From Quillaja saponaria (taxonomy: Eukaryota > Streptophyta > Magnoliopsida > Fabales > Quillajaceae), in NCBI GenBank assembly GCA_029379385.1, contig CM055613.1, positions 22,231,652 to 22,295,651 on the forward strand: 64,000 nt of DNA. Reading direction: 5' to 3'. A program made the position numbers and the translations under genes. Numbering within the stretch: the first letter of the stretch is position 1; the number at the start of each line of letters is the position of its first letter. Below the pieces are notes generated by a model, which saw only the letters and a program-made list of their open reading frames with translations, was not told where the DNA came from and searched no databases. Below are positions 35,138 through 47,226 of this stretch, piece after piece.

Positions 35138-36583
35138 TAAATGTGACACCTTACTTTCCTAATCCTATACGTAAGTTAATTAATATCATAATGCTTAAAT
35201 TAGTTAGTAATTACTCCTTTATTACTAAGCTTCCTTCTATACCTTTTAATTCTTGAATCGCCTTAGGACAATTTCTCTACCAAAATTTTTCTTTTTCCTT
35301 TTTATTCTTTCATGGCCGAATTCATTAAATCCAATTTATACATTTAATTATCATTGATTCCTTTAACTTGATTTAATTCTTCACTTGTCAACTTAATTAA
35401 AATCGGTTAGACACTTAGTGGATCAAATCACTCATTTTTACCTTCTTTTTATTTCTTGCTTATTATAAATTCCTAACGAACTACCTATTAACTCTACTAA
35501 CGATCCTTTCTATCAAATTTTAGACTTTAATGGCCGGTTAGAACTAGACATTTTAACCAATTCTACTTATCTTGAATTCTACCATTTGTTTCATTTGTCC
35601 TATGTTAATAATCACCCTACTTTCTCACCTTAGCCGAATTGACACTTTTCCATGCCTAGATATTACGTAGCCGAATTAGGCACTTCTTTTTCCTAGGAAA
35701 TTCTACTTGGCCAGTTTTACTAAGTGGACAATTAAAGATTCACAAAGACACATAGTCTTTCATTTTATTAATCTACAAGACACATATTATTATATAAAGT
35801 TCACACTAAGTTTGGACCAAAAAGGAACCATTCCAACTACTTTACAAGTTTCCCTTAAACTACCAAGTTAAGTCCAAGCTATCTATATACTTATAATTAT
35901 GGTCATTACTATATTTTTTTCTTTGTTTCACTTAGGACCCATTGACCATAACACAAAATACTCAACCATTGTTCCACTTAGGTGGTTCGTGGAACTACAC
36001 AAACAGTTGTAAGAGGGCTATTCTCATCTCCCTCTCCATACCATCAGTCCACTACTTGCTATCCCTCGGTAATATATACGATACCATCCTCTAAGGAACA
36101 AACAAATACAGGGAAGGTTTGCATAATAAACACCTCCATGGAAAATCAATTATCCTACACATCAAGATGAAGGAAAAGTGAATCGAACCTCAACAAGCAT
36201 TCACATATAACAAAGGGGAATATCTTGATGGCAGTTTTAAAATATAGGAATATGCAAATGAAAAATTTATTATTTTCTTTTTCTTATCCACTCCTTAGTA
36301 AATATTCTTCACTATTCACGCAAATCCGAGGCTGCCTTACAAGGACTTTGTGTACTCTTTCTTCGCACTGTCTCTCAATAGTAGGATTTATACTATGGTT
36401 TGGGTATCCTCCCTTTTTGGATACCTGGGAACTTCGGCTAACATGAACTTAAGACAAGTTACTAGAATTATTAGTCTTTTCATTTAAACTTTCTAGAAAA
36501 GGAATCAATTTTCATCATTTTCATTTCATATGCATGAAGGATATAAGAATATCATGAGATATATGGAAGAATCAATGAAGTAA

Positions 36584-36934
36584 GTGATGAAACAAGAAGA
36601 GATAGGTAAGGATATGTATGAACACTTGGCTAATATCCTTAGTCTTTTTATTTTCTCTCTTTCTCTCCTACACCTCCTCTTCCTCTTTGTTTCAATTTTC
36701 CTTTTCTTTTCTCCTTCCTACGATTTGGCTTCCTTATCCTCTAGTTCACGTCTTTCCTTTTCTTCCTTGGATCTATGTTTTTCCTTCTCTTTCTTTAAGT
36801 CTACGGTTTTGTTCTTTCTTCCTAGGATGTTACGGTTTGCTTCTTTTGGTATGTGTCTAAGTTCAAGGTTTGTTTCTTCTTTTGGGTGTAGGTTTACGGT
36901 CATAAAGAAGTGTGTGTGTGTGTGTGTGTTTTAA
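36584..36934 (+). other. Antisense hydrophobic ORF within family A LTR
   Basis: A 116-codon frame, M-M-K-Q-E-E-I-G-K-D-M-Y-E-H-L then Phe/Leu/Ser-rich. It aligns along its whole length, without frame change, with the 116-codon frame at 51001-50651 (M-K-Q-D-K-I-N-K-D-M-H-E-Y-L; shared L-D-L-C-x-S-F-S-F-F and R-F-V-S-S-F-G). It lies antisense to the retrotransposon in both. Conservation of frame is suggestive, but low stop density in a T/C-rich strand is the simpler explanation. Confidence 0.25.
36908..36930. repeat. (GT)n microsatellite
   Basis: About ten GT units within the family A LTR. Confidence 0.9.
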
Positions 36935-37359
36935 GGATGCATAACTAACTTCAAGTCCTTTGGCTTCTTCTTCATTAATTGGTGTTAATCATTCCTACTT
37001 TTTATTCTCCACTAATCTTCTTCCAAGTTGCTACTTCCCTTTACACATGTCTTTCTTCTCCTAGTTTTCTCCTAATTTGCTAACATTTAGCATGCCACTT
37101 ATTGTCACATATCTTTACACCTCAGCCCTTGCATTTAATGAAGCTTTACACCTATTACCACATGGTTTTACACCTCACCCCTTGCATTTAATGGAACTTT
37201 ACACCTAAGTAGATTTAATTAATGCATTCACACCCTCCTTACTTCTTCCCTATAGTTTTGGTGTCCTAATCCTTCCTAGTTTAGTTCTTTTCTTGTTTAA
37301 TTCTAACTACTCCTTAACTACCTAGTTCCATTGTAACATATTTTCCATAACTATAATGA

Positions 37360-37500
37360 TGATGTCATGATGATGCCATCGTGATGTCATCCTAATGATG
37401 TCTCCATCTTTAAATCTTAACTAAACTAACTAAATGATGATGTTATCAAACTATATGATGATGTCACTGTATGATGTCATGATGATGTCACTATTTTCAT
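37360..37500 (-). promoter_or_regulatory. Cluster of TGACATCA-like motifs in LTR U3
   Basis: On the coding (minus) strand TGACATCAT/C words occur about five times within 140 bases, 160-300 bases from the LTR start. The inverted copy has the equivalent cluster at 50105-50245. TGAC-containing repeats resemble bZIP/TGA-factor half sites, so a U3 enhancer is a reasonable inference; no binding evidence exists here. Confidence 0.4.
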
Positions 37501-37657
37501 ATTTGGAAATTCACCTAAAAATTTTCTAAATTAACTGCGTAGAATAAATGCTTGAAAATTCCTACCGAATGCATGTATTAGGCTAATTATGTGATTTACC
37601 GTAATTAATACCTATTTAGTCTAATTTAAACAAGATTAAATTTCTTAGGATGTTACA

Positions 37658-38330
37658 ACCACTCCCTCTGTTGAGACCTCACCTCCCTTACCTACCCAAG
37701 AAAACTCCTACACGAACTGTTCAAACTACAGCTCCTACTATTCTAACTTCACCTTCGAATGTTTAAACTCCAGCTTCCCTAGTTGCTTATGAGCCTCTAG
37801 CTCCCAATGCTCACACAACAACTTCCACTCCATCTGTTGAGACTCCACCTCCCTCACCTACTTATGAAATTCCCACTCCAGCTGTTGACACACTAGCTCT
37901 CACTACCACTGCACTCCTCCTACACCTTTTGCTCTACCTGCTCCTCATGTTATGTTTGATACAGAACCAGTAGATGATCCTCTGCCCTTTGTCCTAATGA
38001 CTTGAAGGAAGTGAAGGACCTCTTGAACCAAATATTGTTACACTTGAGGATTGTACCACTAAAACGAATATCAATTATCTAAAAAATAAGCATTTTAATT
38101 TGAAATTGCAAATGTTGAAAGTGTTTATGGTGGTTTTCTCTACAAGGGTTAAGCTACTTAAAGAAGATAAGAAGGCCAACATCAAAGTTATTTCGGATGA
38201 GCTGGTCTCATTAAAGGAAATTGTGAATCAATTTCGGGTTGCTTGGCCAGGTGTTATTTCTAATCTTCCCATAAAAGAAAAGTTTTGTGCTAGTGTAAAT
38301 ATGGAATTTTAGGCTATACAGTTGCCTGCG
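37658..38330 (+). pseudogene. Degenerate Pro/Thr-rich repeat coding sequence
   Basis: Plus strand shows related units reading T-P-S-V-E-T-(P/S)-P-P-(S/L)-P-T-(Y/Q)-E: 'actcc(a/c)tctgttgagac' recurs at about 37661 and 37830. The tail includes E-P-V-D-D-P. A 70-codon frame at 38100-38312 is Lys/Leu-rich and coil-like. The left edge is cut by the LTR at 37657. Perhaps the hinge and start of a retroelement or host gene; family not recognised. Confidence 0.4.
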
Positions 38331-38800
38331 CCTCTAAAGAAGCTTGCAATTACACCTACCAATAGTTTCATTCTTCAATCATAAATTGGTTCCATTCATG
38401 TTCACCCTAGGAATTAATGGATCACAATCTTTGTATTGAATCCCTATAGATAATGACATATTTGTAACATCCTTGAAAAGCTAAACATGGATTTTTAGGT
38501 ATATGACTAATTCTAAAGTACTGAGACAAAAAGTCCATATGAAATTTATTTAAAAAACTGAGTAACTTAATATCTATGAATTTTAAATGCATAAAGTCAA
38601 GAGGTAAAATTATGCATGAATTATCATAGTTATTTATGGGAAACTTATTTAACAAATTTTGCATGAAAATAAGGGTAGAAAATAATTTTTACCGGCTTTT
38701 TAATTTAGTGAAGGAAAGGAATATAAAAGGAATCAAAATGATACTAGTATATTTAAAATGGAATGACTAAGTAATATATATATCTACACACATATATATA
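38331..38800. other. No gene recognised
   Basis: AT-rich DNA between the degenerate reading frame and the Helitron end. Nothing identifiable. Confidence 0.5.
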
Positions 38801-40218
38801 CTAGCTTTCATGGGCACACACAACGCGCTTGGATTGTATTATGATATATACATATATATTCATCAACAATTAATGTAAATATGAAAAAATTATTTTTTAA
38901 AAATTCTAAAGATAGAGGAGGAATTAATGCAATAATATTATAATCATAAAAACTATACACTTCATATATATTTTTTCATTCATAGCATTTTAGAAGAAAT
39001 TTAATTTATAATTATTTTTAACTTATTAAATTAAAATTTTGTGAAATTCAATATTAATTATTATTGATATATAGTTACTGAAAAATTATAGATTTATTAA
39101 TATTGAAAAGAATTAGGATTTAAAAAAATAATACTCCTAAAATTAGGTATTTAATATTAAGAATTAGGATTAAAAAAAAATAACACTCATATATGTAATA
39201 TTAAAAACTCATAAGGTATTTAAGAAAATAAAATTTCTTCCATTAAATGTTAAAACAACAATATATAATCATGGAAACTATACTCTAAATATTTTTTTAA
39301 TTCATAGTATCTAAAAAAAAATATTTCATAAATTTGAGAAGAACTAAAAGATATTATAATCATTAGGAACATGATTAAATAAAAAAAATTTGAAAAATTC
39401 AATATTAACTAATATAGACATATAATTATTGAAAAAATAGATTTTTTTTTTTTTTTATGATATAAAAGTTAAACAACAATAATATAATCATGAAAACTAC
39501 ACTTAATATTCTTTTAATTCATAGTAATTTTTAAAATTTTAATTCTTAAACTTTAGAAGAACTAAAAAAATATTAAGATTATTAGATACTTATTCAATAA
39601 ATCAAAATTTCAATTTTAATTGCTATTAACATATAATTATTGAAAAATTATAGATTTATTAATATTAAGAAGAATTAGTAAAAAAGAAATCAATAGTCCT
39701 AAAATAATTAAAATTCTATTGATATTAAAATATATAAAAAATAGTAAACAGGTAAAAATAAAAAATAAAATTAGTAGTTTATTTGAAACAAAATAATAAC
39801 TAAACATAACTATGTAATAATACAAACTCATAAGGGTGTAAAAAGAAATAAAAAATTTCTGCCTCCAAGGCTCTTTTACATAAACAAATTTAAGATTATT
39901 AAATACTTATTAAATAAAAAAATCATAAATTCAAATTTAATTTCTATTGACATATAATTATTGAAAAGTTGTAGATTTATTAATATTAAGAAGAATTAGT
40001 AAAAAAGAAATCAATAGTCTGAAAATAATTATAATTCTATTGATATTAAAATAGAGAAAAAATAGGAAAAAAGTATATAAAAAAATTAGTAGTCTATTTG
40101 AAGCAAAATAACAACTAAACATAATATGTAATAATACAAACTCATACGGTAAAAAAGGAAATAAAATTTTTTTTTTTTTTTTGCCTCTAAGGCTCTTTTT
40201 TATATAGTATATATATGA
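38801..40218 (-). mobile_element. Non-autonomous Helitron
   Basis: Read on the minus strand, the 5' end is TCATATATATACTATATAAA following an A (40219). The 3' end is CTAG followed by T (38800), with a GC-rich hairpin GCGCG-TTGTG-TGTGC (two G-T wobbles, positions 38828-38814) nine bases before CTAG. TC start, CTRR end, subterminal hairpin and A/T insertion site without duplication are the four Helitron hallmarks. The body is extremely AT-rich and encodes no Rep/helicase, so it would need an autonomous partner. It contains tandem units of about 321 bases. Confidence 0.75.
39573..40205. repeat. Tandem repeat, 321-bp unit, two clear copies
   Basis: 'acatataattattgaaaa' occurs at 39629 and 39950, and the copies stay similar through 'gaagaattagtaaaaaagaaatcaatagt' to 'gcctc(c/t)aaggctcttt'. 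Weaker related units lie upstream (about 39060-39480). All are inside the Helitron. Confidence 0.8.
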
Positions 40219-41179
40219 TTTAATTGGAATAAATTATCATGATGTTGATTTAATGAAATATTTAGTGAATTCCACTTTTAAGGATAACTAAGAGAGTAAA
40301 TATAAGCATTATATATATATATGTACCACATCTGACACCTGACACCTAACACCTGTACCAAGTCACCTTTCTTATATAAATATAAGCATTATATATATAT
40401 ATATATGTATATGAGGTAGGAAAGGAGTAAAATGAAAATGTAAAACCTAAGGACCTAAGTGAATGAGATTAAGTATCTAGTAAAAAGGGTTGTGGCCGGT
40501 TATAAGAGAAAATAAGAGAGAAAAGAAAGACCAAGAGGGAAAGAGAGGAAAAAATGGGTAAGGAGTAAGTGACAAGAAAAATTGTGTAACATTCGATCTA
40601 GAGGTCCAATTAAGCTGAAAATTAGAGGAGTAATCAAAGTTAAGGTGTAGAACAATAATCTTCAATTGCATGTATTAGCAAGTTAGAGGAGGAGTGACTT
40701 TCTAACTTAGTCGAGAGGTTATTCAAGGGAGGAATTTGTTTTCTTGGTCGATTCTTGAAAAAGTGAGCTTCAATTTGGGAGTCAATCCATTTAAGTAGCA
40801 AGGAGTCACTTGCTGATCTTGCATTTGCTATTGAAAGCTTAAAAGCATAAAAACTTGCTTGGCCAGTAAGGTATGAAAATTTTGGATTCCTATGTTTGAT
40901 TCTTGAAGATTTTTGTGTTAAACTAAGTTCTAGTGTTAAATTGTAACCATGAGAATGAAATTATGAATTTGAGGAATAAAATCTATCTTGGCCAAGAATG
41001 ATCTATGGGATTAGTTGAGGATTTTGTGTAATAAGTGGAATTCTTGATTTGGATAGATTTATGTTATTGAAATGATAATTGAAACTTTGTAACTATGATA
41101 AATTCTTGATTTGGACAAGAATTTCCGTATGTTGAATTATCAAATGATTTAACCTTAGCAAAAACCTCATCACTTGCAA
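40219..41179. other. No gene recognised; short direct repeat
   Basis: 'aaatataagcattatatatatat' occurs at 40298 and 40378, an 80-bp direct duplication containing repeated 'gacacctgacacctaacacct'. A purine-rich stretch at 40480-40570 follows. No coding evidence. Confidence 0.5.
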
Positions 41180-42760
41180 TCTAGGAGGCGGTGAGCTTTT
41201 CTTAATGGTGCACTTTTGAAAATTATTTCTTTGCTTTCGAAACAGATGAATCTCAGGCAAGAATTAACAATGGCAAACCAACATTGTTTTCTATCATTCT
41301 TTAGTATGAAGAATTTTGTACATTTTATACATATAGGACATGAAAGTCTACCATGGGTATTTCACCCAGAAGTCATTTTATAAGCAAGAAAATCATGATC
41401 GTCCATAGAAGAGCAGCTTTCATAATAAAGTTTTACTTCAAAGACTTACCAAAAGTCAAGACGCCATCTCTCCAAAGTATTTTCAACTCATCTATTAAAG
41501 GCCTGAGATGGACATCAAAATTCTTTCTAGGATGGAGTGGACCAAGAATTAGCAAAGTAAAGAAAATGTTGTGCTACTTCATGCACATGCCTGGTGGAAG
41601 GTTGTTAAGGAGTGACAAACACTAGTCAGCAAGAATTTTGAGATCCCGAATTACCAAATAAAGTGAATCTATTTATTACGAGCCCAAGTCTGACATTTCT
41701 TATTTCTTGTGACCATGATGGATGAACTTTGTCAAAGTGCTTCCATGCCTCCCTATCAGATGGATGTATCATTACGTCAGGTTTTTCCCTTTTACCTTCC
41801 TTGTGCTATCTCATGTCTTTTGTAGTCACTTCAAACATATAAAGCCTATGTAACCTCCTCATGACCAGCAAGTGTCATAATACCTTATGAGGTATATTCT
41901 TTTTACTAGCTTACTTGAAACGGGGCTCTTTACAAATATCACAAGCAGTCATGCCCTCGTTCTCATCGAAATACAACTAGCATTGATTTGGACAAACATC
42001 AATCTTGTCATATGCAAGTCCTAACTCATTCACCAACTTCCTAGACTCGTAAAAAGATTCAAGTAACTTCTTATCCTTAGGTAGAATACCCTTAATGATT
42101 TGGATGAAATAGTAATAATTCTCCAAAACATTGAATTCTGACTTGTATTTTGTCAGTTGAGTCACGATGGAAAGAATGGTTTCTTCACACCCTACCTATA
42201 CTGGATCATTTGCAATTGCTAACATCTCATAGAACTTTGCAGCTTTGAGATTGGGATTCTCCGGGTCCCAATTGTAATTTAGGCCTAATGAGTCCAATAT
42301 CATTTATGTCATCTGGTTCATATCATGTAGTATTTTACCTTCAACAATATTTGATGGCCCAGCTTCCACATACTCCATGGTCCCTGTAGTATTACTAGCT
42401 CGACCCTCACCATGTAGACTCCACTATCTATATGCTATTACAAAACTCTTCTTATAGGGGTAAAAGGTTACTTCTTTATTAAGAAATTTACTATTGTCAC
42501 AGATTTTATAGGAACATCGAATTAATCTGTCAAATGTATAACCTATATTGGAAAATGCATATTCGAAAAATTCTTTAACCCCTTCTCTAAATTCATATGA
42601 CACAACATGATCCACTACACAATGGTACATCCAACTTCTATCAACAGACATTGTCTCTACGTTGTTTATATAACACTTCAACTCAATTAATTTAAATAAA
42701 GAATCAGGCCAATTATTGGTATATACTCTCTACCACCCCATAGGTTAGTCTTATTCCATT
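41180..42760 (-). pseudogene. CACTA transposase (Tnp2-type), N-terminal part, degenerate
   Basis: Minus strand. 42681-42424 is the transposase-associated domain: V-D-R-S-W-M-Y, then F-R-E-G-V-K-E-F-F-E-Y-A-F-S-N, I-R-C-S-Y-K-I-C-D-N-S-K-F and Y-P-Y-K-K-S-F-V. 42165-41977 is the next block, ending N-E-L-G-L-A-Y-D-K-I-D-V-C-P-N-Q-C. 41640-41260 is similar at DNA level to 64000-63670 in the second CACTA element ('aagaattaac.atg.caa.ccaacattg'). Stops and frameshifts occur between the blocks. The C-terminal half of the transposase is absent; similarity ends near 41180. Confidence 0.8.
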
Positions 42761-43960
42761 CAAGAAAGCCACACTCTCATTTCAATGATATGCTTAATCT
42801 TTTTATCTCCACTTAGTAAAATTCGAGTAGCATTTCGCTATGGTCTCCTAAGCACACGACATAGACAAGCTAGCCAATATAGTTATGTCTATGTATGTAC
42901 CTGGAGAACATAGAGAAGCACAACCAGAATTTCAACCAAATGGACAAAAAGTTAAGCATATCACCATAATAAATAGAGTGACGGCTTTCCTAAACTATCC
43001 ACTTAACTTGAACAATTCAAAAATCTTTTTGAATGAAATTAATATATGTTCTTCGTGGCAGATGAACATGGCAGATGAACATATATTAGTTCATTTAAAA
43101 CGATACTCAAATAGATTTCTAAGGGAATATGATATACGATGGATATTTAACCTATATGATGTCATTATGAATTATGATATTAATGAACAAACATATATTA
43201 GTACACATAGTTATGAATATATGAATATATTAATACACATAGTTATGGATATAGTTATGCAATACAATTGAAATACGTACAAAATAAGCCTTCTTATGAA
43301 TACAATTACAATATAGGTAAGAATTATTTAGAATGTATTATTTTAAATTAAGTAATTTAGAAGTTTGTTGTTTTATTGGGGCTTTTCTTTAATTTTTTAT
43401 TTGTTAAAATTTTGTTAGTTAGATTTAGAACTAGATAATTATGTTTAAGATTTTATATATTACGTACATAAGGCATGTCTTTGGATAAATATATTTTTAA
43501 GGTTTTAAGGCATATATATGGATTAATTAAATAACCTATCTAGGTTTTGGATCATTTATTGGACTTAATTAAATTAATATTTTTAAAGTTAATTAAGTCA
43601 TGAGGATAAAAATATTTTCATGGTTTTAAGGCATTAATTTGGATCTTTAATTGGAGTTTCAACTAATTAGATAGGATTTATTTAAGGAAAAACTAATTAA
43701 CACTTGAGAAAATATAAATTTATAAGAGTTTGGACAAGTAATTAGGCACTAGATAATTGTTTTTACTTAATTTCTCAACTATTAGTACTAACTAGTTAGG
43801 CACCATCAAAATTTCAATTCATTCTCAACCTAAATCATATATAACACAATACAATACCAAACCCCATCTCTCATATATACTAATATATACATAACTACGC
43901 ATCAATTTTTTATTATGTGTAGGAAATGTGTTATATTCAAGCAAGAAACTTTCAAATCTA
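42761..43960. other. CACTA 5' non-coding interior
   Basis: AT-rich, between the transposase start and the subterminal repeats. A 128-codon plus-strand frame (42885-43271) is antisense and shows repeated Y-M-N-I-like text from AT-rich repeats; not credible as a gene. Confidence 0.45.
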
Positions 43961-44644
43961 TATATATATATTTATATATACAACATACCTTTTGTGTGGA
44001 TCTCCCTATATCTAAAGCCAATAAGAGGTGGACGGATGGAGATGAGCTAGTGGCTGAACAGCGGTCGTAACTCATCAAATGGCGACTGTATGGTAAAGGG
44101 GAGCAAAGCTGCAATCGAGGAGGAAGAAGAGAAAGGAGGAGAAAGAAAGCCATGATCTGGGTTTAAACTGGATAGACTTTATGCTTCTGTCATCCCAGAT
44201 GCAGATACATTAAGTGGTAGACGTAGAAAAGAAGATACTTTTAAAAGTATATTATTTTATTAATTATGCTACCAAAGGACATATGCAATTAAGAAAAACA
44301 CAGACGAATGTAAATTTGGAAGAATTTGACACAATTTACAAATGTCAGATGCAGATTTCCTAGCAAAATTTGGCACCAAAATTTACATTTTTCTTTGTCT
44401 GCATTTTATTTTTCAGAGTCTGCCGGATATATTTTTTTCCTACTATCAGCATTATTTTTTATAAGTGCTGATACATCAACTCCAAACACAGATATGCTAT
44501 ATCTGCATTTGGGTTTTCTGAGTTTTCTATTTTACAGGCTTAGATATAGTAATTTCTAGTAGTGAAAGCAGTAGGTAAAATGTAGATTGGAAAAAGAAAG
44601 AGGTTATATTAGACACTATGTGTAGCACACTGCATTGATTAAAC

Positions 44645-45745
44645 ATTGGAGGATTTTACAAAATAATTGAATATGCATTCAGTAACCATTGAAAAAGGAA
44701 AGCGAATTACCTTATACATTTATGGTAGAAACATGCTCATTGCTATGTTGAGGAGTTTCACCAAAGGGAAAGATTTAATTAGACCTCTTACGACCCAATT
44801 TGCAACTTCATACTTGACTTTGGGGTGTCTTCTTGAATTAAAAGCGTAATTGATGAAAATGTTTTCTTCTCAAAAATTGGAAAGCAAGCATTTCTTCAAC
44901 CAAAGTAAAGGGAAAGTAAATTGCAAGAATTGTTCTAAACAATGACTTTTGGAAAAAAGTTGTTAAATGTCTTAAGGTTGCTAATCCTCTTATTAAAGTA
45001 CTCAGGTTAGTGGATTGATCGGAAGGAAAACCAGTTATGTGATTTATTTATGAAGAAATGGATTGGGCAAAAGAAAAAATACAATTGAATTTTGGCAATG
45101 TTAAAAGAGGTTAATTTTTCTAATTGACCTTTATAGATATGAGCCTATTTGGAGCACTATTGATGAGTGATGAAAGATGGGAGATACAGCTTCACAAGCC
45201 TTTGCATGCTGCAATTTACTACTTAAATCCTCAATATCATTATAGTCCTAACCTCAAAGTTACATATAAATTAAACGTGGATTTTATGGTTGCTTAGAGA
45301 GACTGGTTTGAGAACCAAATGAGAGAAATATACTTGATTTGCAACTTAAAGAGTTCAAAAATGTTAGAAGATTATTTGGAATCTTAACTACAAAGGCAAT
45401 GAGGGATTAAAAAGTTCCAGCTGAATGGTGGGATTCTTATGGAGACGAATGACCTGAGTTACAAAGGTTTGCCATTAGGATATTAAGCCCGACTTGTAGT
45501 TCTTCTGGATGCGAACATAATTAGAGCGCATTTGAAATGGTAAATATAAGTTAATAGTATCTGTTGTTATTATTATTTTATAATTCTTGTTTCTAGTATT
45601 GATCTCTTATAGATTATTTACAACTTTTTTAGGTGCATACAAAGAAAAGAAACTATTCACATCAAAAGAAATTGAATGATTCAATGTTTGTCATGTACAA
45701 TTGCAAGTTGAATGAAAGGTAAACCACAAAATATTTAGGTTCGAG
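44645..45745 (+). pseudogene. hAT transposase, C-terminal half with dimerisation domain, degenerate
   Basis: Plus strand. 44770-44849 reads G-K-D-L-I-R-P-L-T-T-Q-F-A-T-S-Y-L-T-L, the typical mid-region of plant DUF659-type hAT transposases. Later blocks: a 'plhaa.YYLNP'-like block near 45190-45240, P-A-E-W-W-D-S-Y-G near 45420, L-Q-R-F-A-I-R-I-L-S-P-T-C-S-S-S-G-C-E near 45460-45520 (the dimerisation core), and after a GT...AG intron (45540-45632) V-H-T-K-K-R-N. Many stops, including a Trp-to-stop change just after the C-E-H-N residues. No hAT termini were found around it. It is not evidently the source for the hAT element at 19921. Confidence 0.85.
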
Positions 45746-46180
45746 CTTGAAATTGGATGATCTCTCCTCAGATGATGAATGGATGACTCCAAAAGAAGAT
45801 CTTGTAGATTCTTCATAAAATGAATGACTATATATCTTGATGGTTTTTCTACTCCAAAAGAATATATTTTAGTTCTAGTTGCAATTCCAGAAAAGAAACT
45901 ACGTAATCCATGCTACTTAGTGTAAATGTAGAATCAATTAAGCTAAACATCCAAGAAATACAAGAAAATTAAAAAGGAGTCAAAAAGACAAAAACTATAA
46001 AGGTCGTCAATCCTCAAGCTTCAATGATCCTTAATCCTCTTGCCTCCTTGTACCCTTGACAAGTTTTAATACTCCAGAAGAACTTAGTTAACATGTGTGC
46101 TTTGAATTCTCAAGTCATTCCCCCTTTTATAGGCTTTAAAACCCACAATTTGAGTTCAATTTAGACTGTTTATCGAGCCA
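45746..46180. other. No gene recognised
   Basis: AT-rich region following the hAT pseudogene. The last few codons of the transposase may extend to about 45780. Otherwise nothing. Confidence 0.45.
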
Positions 46181-46445
46181 ACATTACTACCACATCTTCC
46201 CAGTGCTACGATGTTCAAGCCAACTAAGAAAATCAATGAAAATGGAGGAAGTCAATTTCTCTGGCATAGCAACACCCAAGTCTTGGTGCTACTGCATTGT
46301 ACCTATTGACTTTGGCGCCGTGGCACCAGGTCCTTCTAGCAACAACGTGTTGTTTTGCCCATTTTACGATTTTGACCCTGAATTCTCCTTCAATTTGACT
46401 TCTAATGGGGACTGCTTTAAGTATTATATAATACTTCAAAACACA
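46181..46445. mobile_element. Athila/Tat-like LTR U3 fragment
   Basis: Contains 'tttggcgccgtggcaccaggtcc' and 'gatttt.gaccctgaattc..caatttgacttctaatgggg'. Similar to 49945-49740 read on the other strand and in style to 16000-16150 and 55190-55620. The 81- and 68-codon frames here are by-products. Confidence 0.45.
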
Positions 46446-47226
46446 TAAACTAAGTTAATATATAGTAGAACTCTTATTAAAGACCTAAATACTAGTCAAA
46501 ATCAATTAGGATTCAACATCCTAATGCAATAAGGACTCAACTAGTAATTCAACTAAACTAAAAAAAAAAAAAATCAACTAAAACTCTAGAACATAGCCAA
46601 TAATATTAATCAAAATGATATGTAATAAGTTTATTTCAAGTACTTATCATAACATAAGCTATATTTTGTTATAAATTTAGTTTTATTAATGTAAAAGTCT
46701 TATGTAGACTCTGTATTATATTAGGTTATTGAAACTACAAAGGATTAGACTTTTGTACCATATTATTGACTCTTATAGTATAACCAATTTTTATCAATCG
46801 AACTTCGTTGAGGAACACCAATGACTACAATAAGTCCAGTCTTAATTATACAAAATGATTTTGTCATGAACTATACAAGTACAACTTAAGTTGTACTAAA
46901 CTGGCCAACTACTATTTTTATAATAGTACATGATTATTACAAGTAAAGTACACCTTTTAGGAAAAAATTACATAAGTCTTGTACTACTAAGGAGGAGTGT
47001 TAGACTAATTTCTGGGTGCCACGACAAATTCAACTTTTAAGGAATTAATTCTAATTATACATTTCATGAATTCTCAATAAATCGTTTACATTTTTTTATA
47101 AACTAATACCTTTATTCTTGGGTTTGATACCTATAGCTCTTTCACCTCCATCACCTCTAACAAGTTTTAATATAACTGTTAATAACTAGGTCAACAATTC
47201 AAAACAAAAAACAATCATAATCAAGA
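46446..47226. other. No gene recognised
   Basis: AT-rich DNA between LTR fragments. An A-rich tract is at 46560-46573. Nothing identifiable. Confidence 0.45.

Larger units (their letters stand above)
35142..37657 (-). mobile_element. 5' LTR, family A
   Basis: Plus-strand text runs TGTGACACCTTAC to CTTAGGATGTTACA. On the coding strand it starts TGTAACATCC and ends GGTGTCACA just before the primer site. Length 2516 bases, nearly identical in length to the inverted copy at 49946-52462, with which it aligns from end to end at clearly below identity. It has a (GT)9-10 run at 36910 and a cluster of ATGTCA words at 37360-37500 (U3 region). The missing 3' LTR prevents dating by LTR-LTR comparison and there is no matching target duplication. 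Confidence 0.88.
41180..44564 (-). mobile_element. CACTA (En/Spm) transposon, 5' part
   Basis: The terminus at 44564 reads, on the minus strand, CACTACTAGAAATTACTATATC, the canonical CACTA inverted-repeat start. The next ~370 bases carry many TGCAGAT/ATCTGCA words (44196, 44343, 44395, 44500 and others), the subterminal transposase-binding repeats of this class. The transposase reading frame starts at about 42681 on the same strand. The other terminus is not present, so the element is truncated near 41180. Confidence 0.75.

Noticed and set aside
42885..43271. 128-codon plus-strand frame
   Set aside because: Antisense in the non-coding 5' part of a CACTA element, made of AT-rich repeats; no domain.
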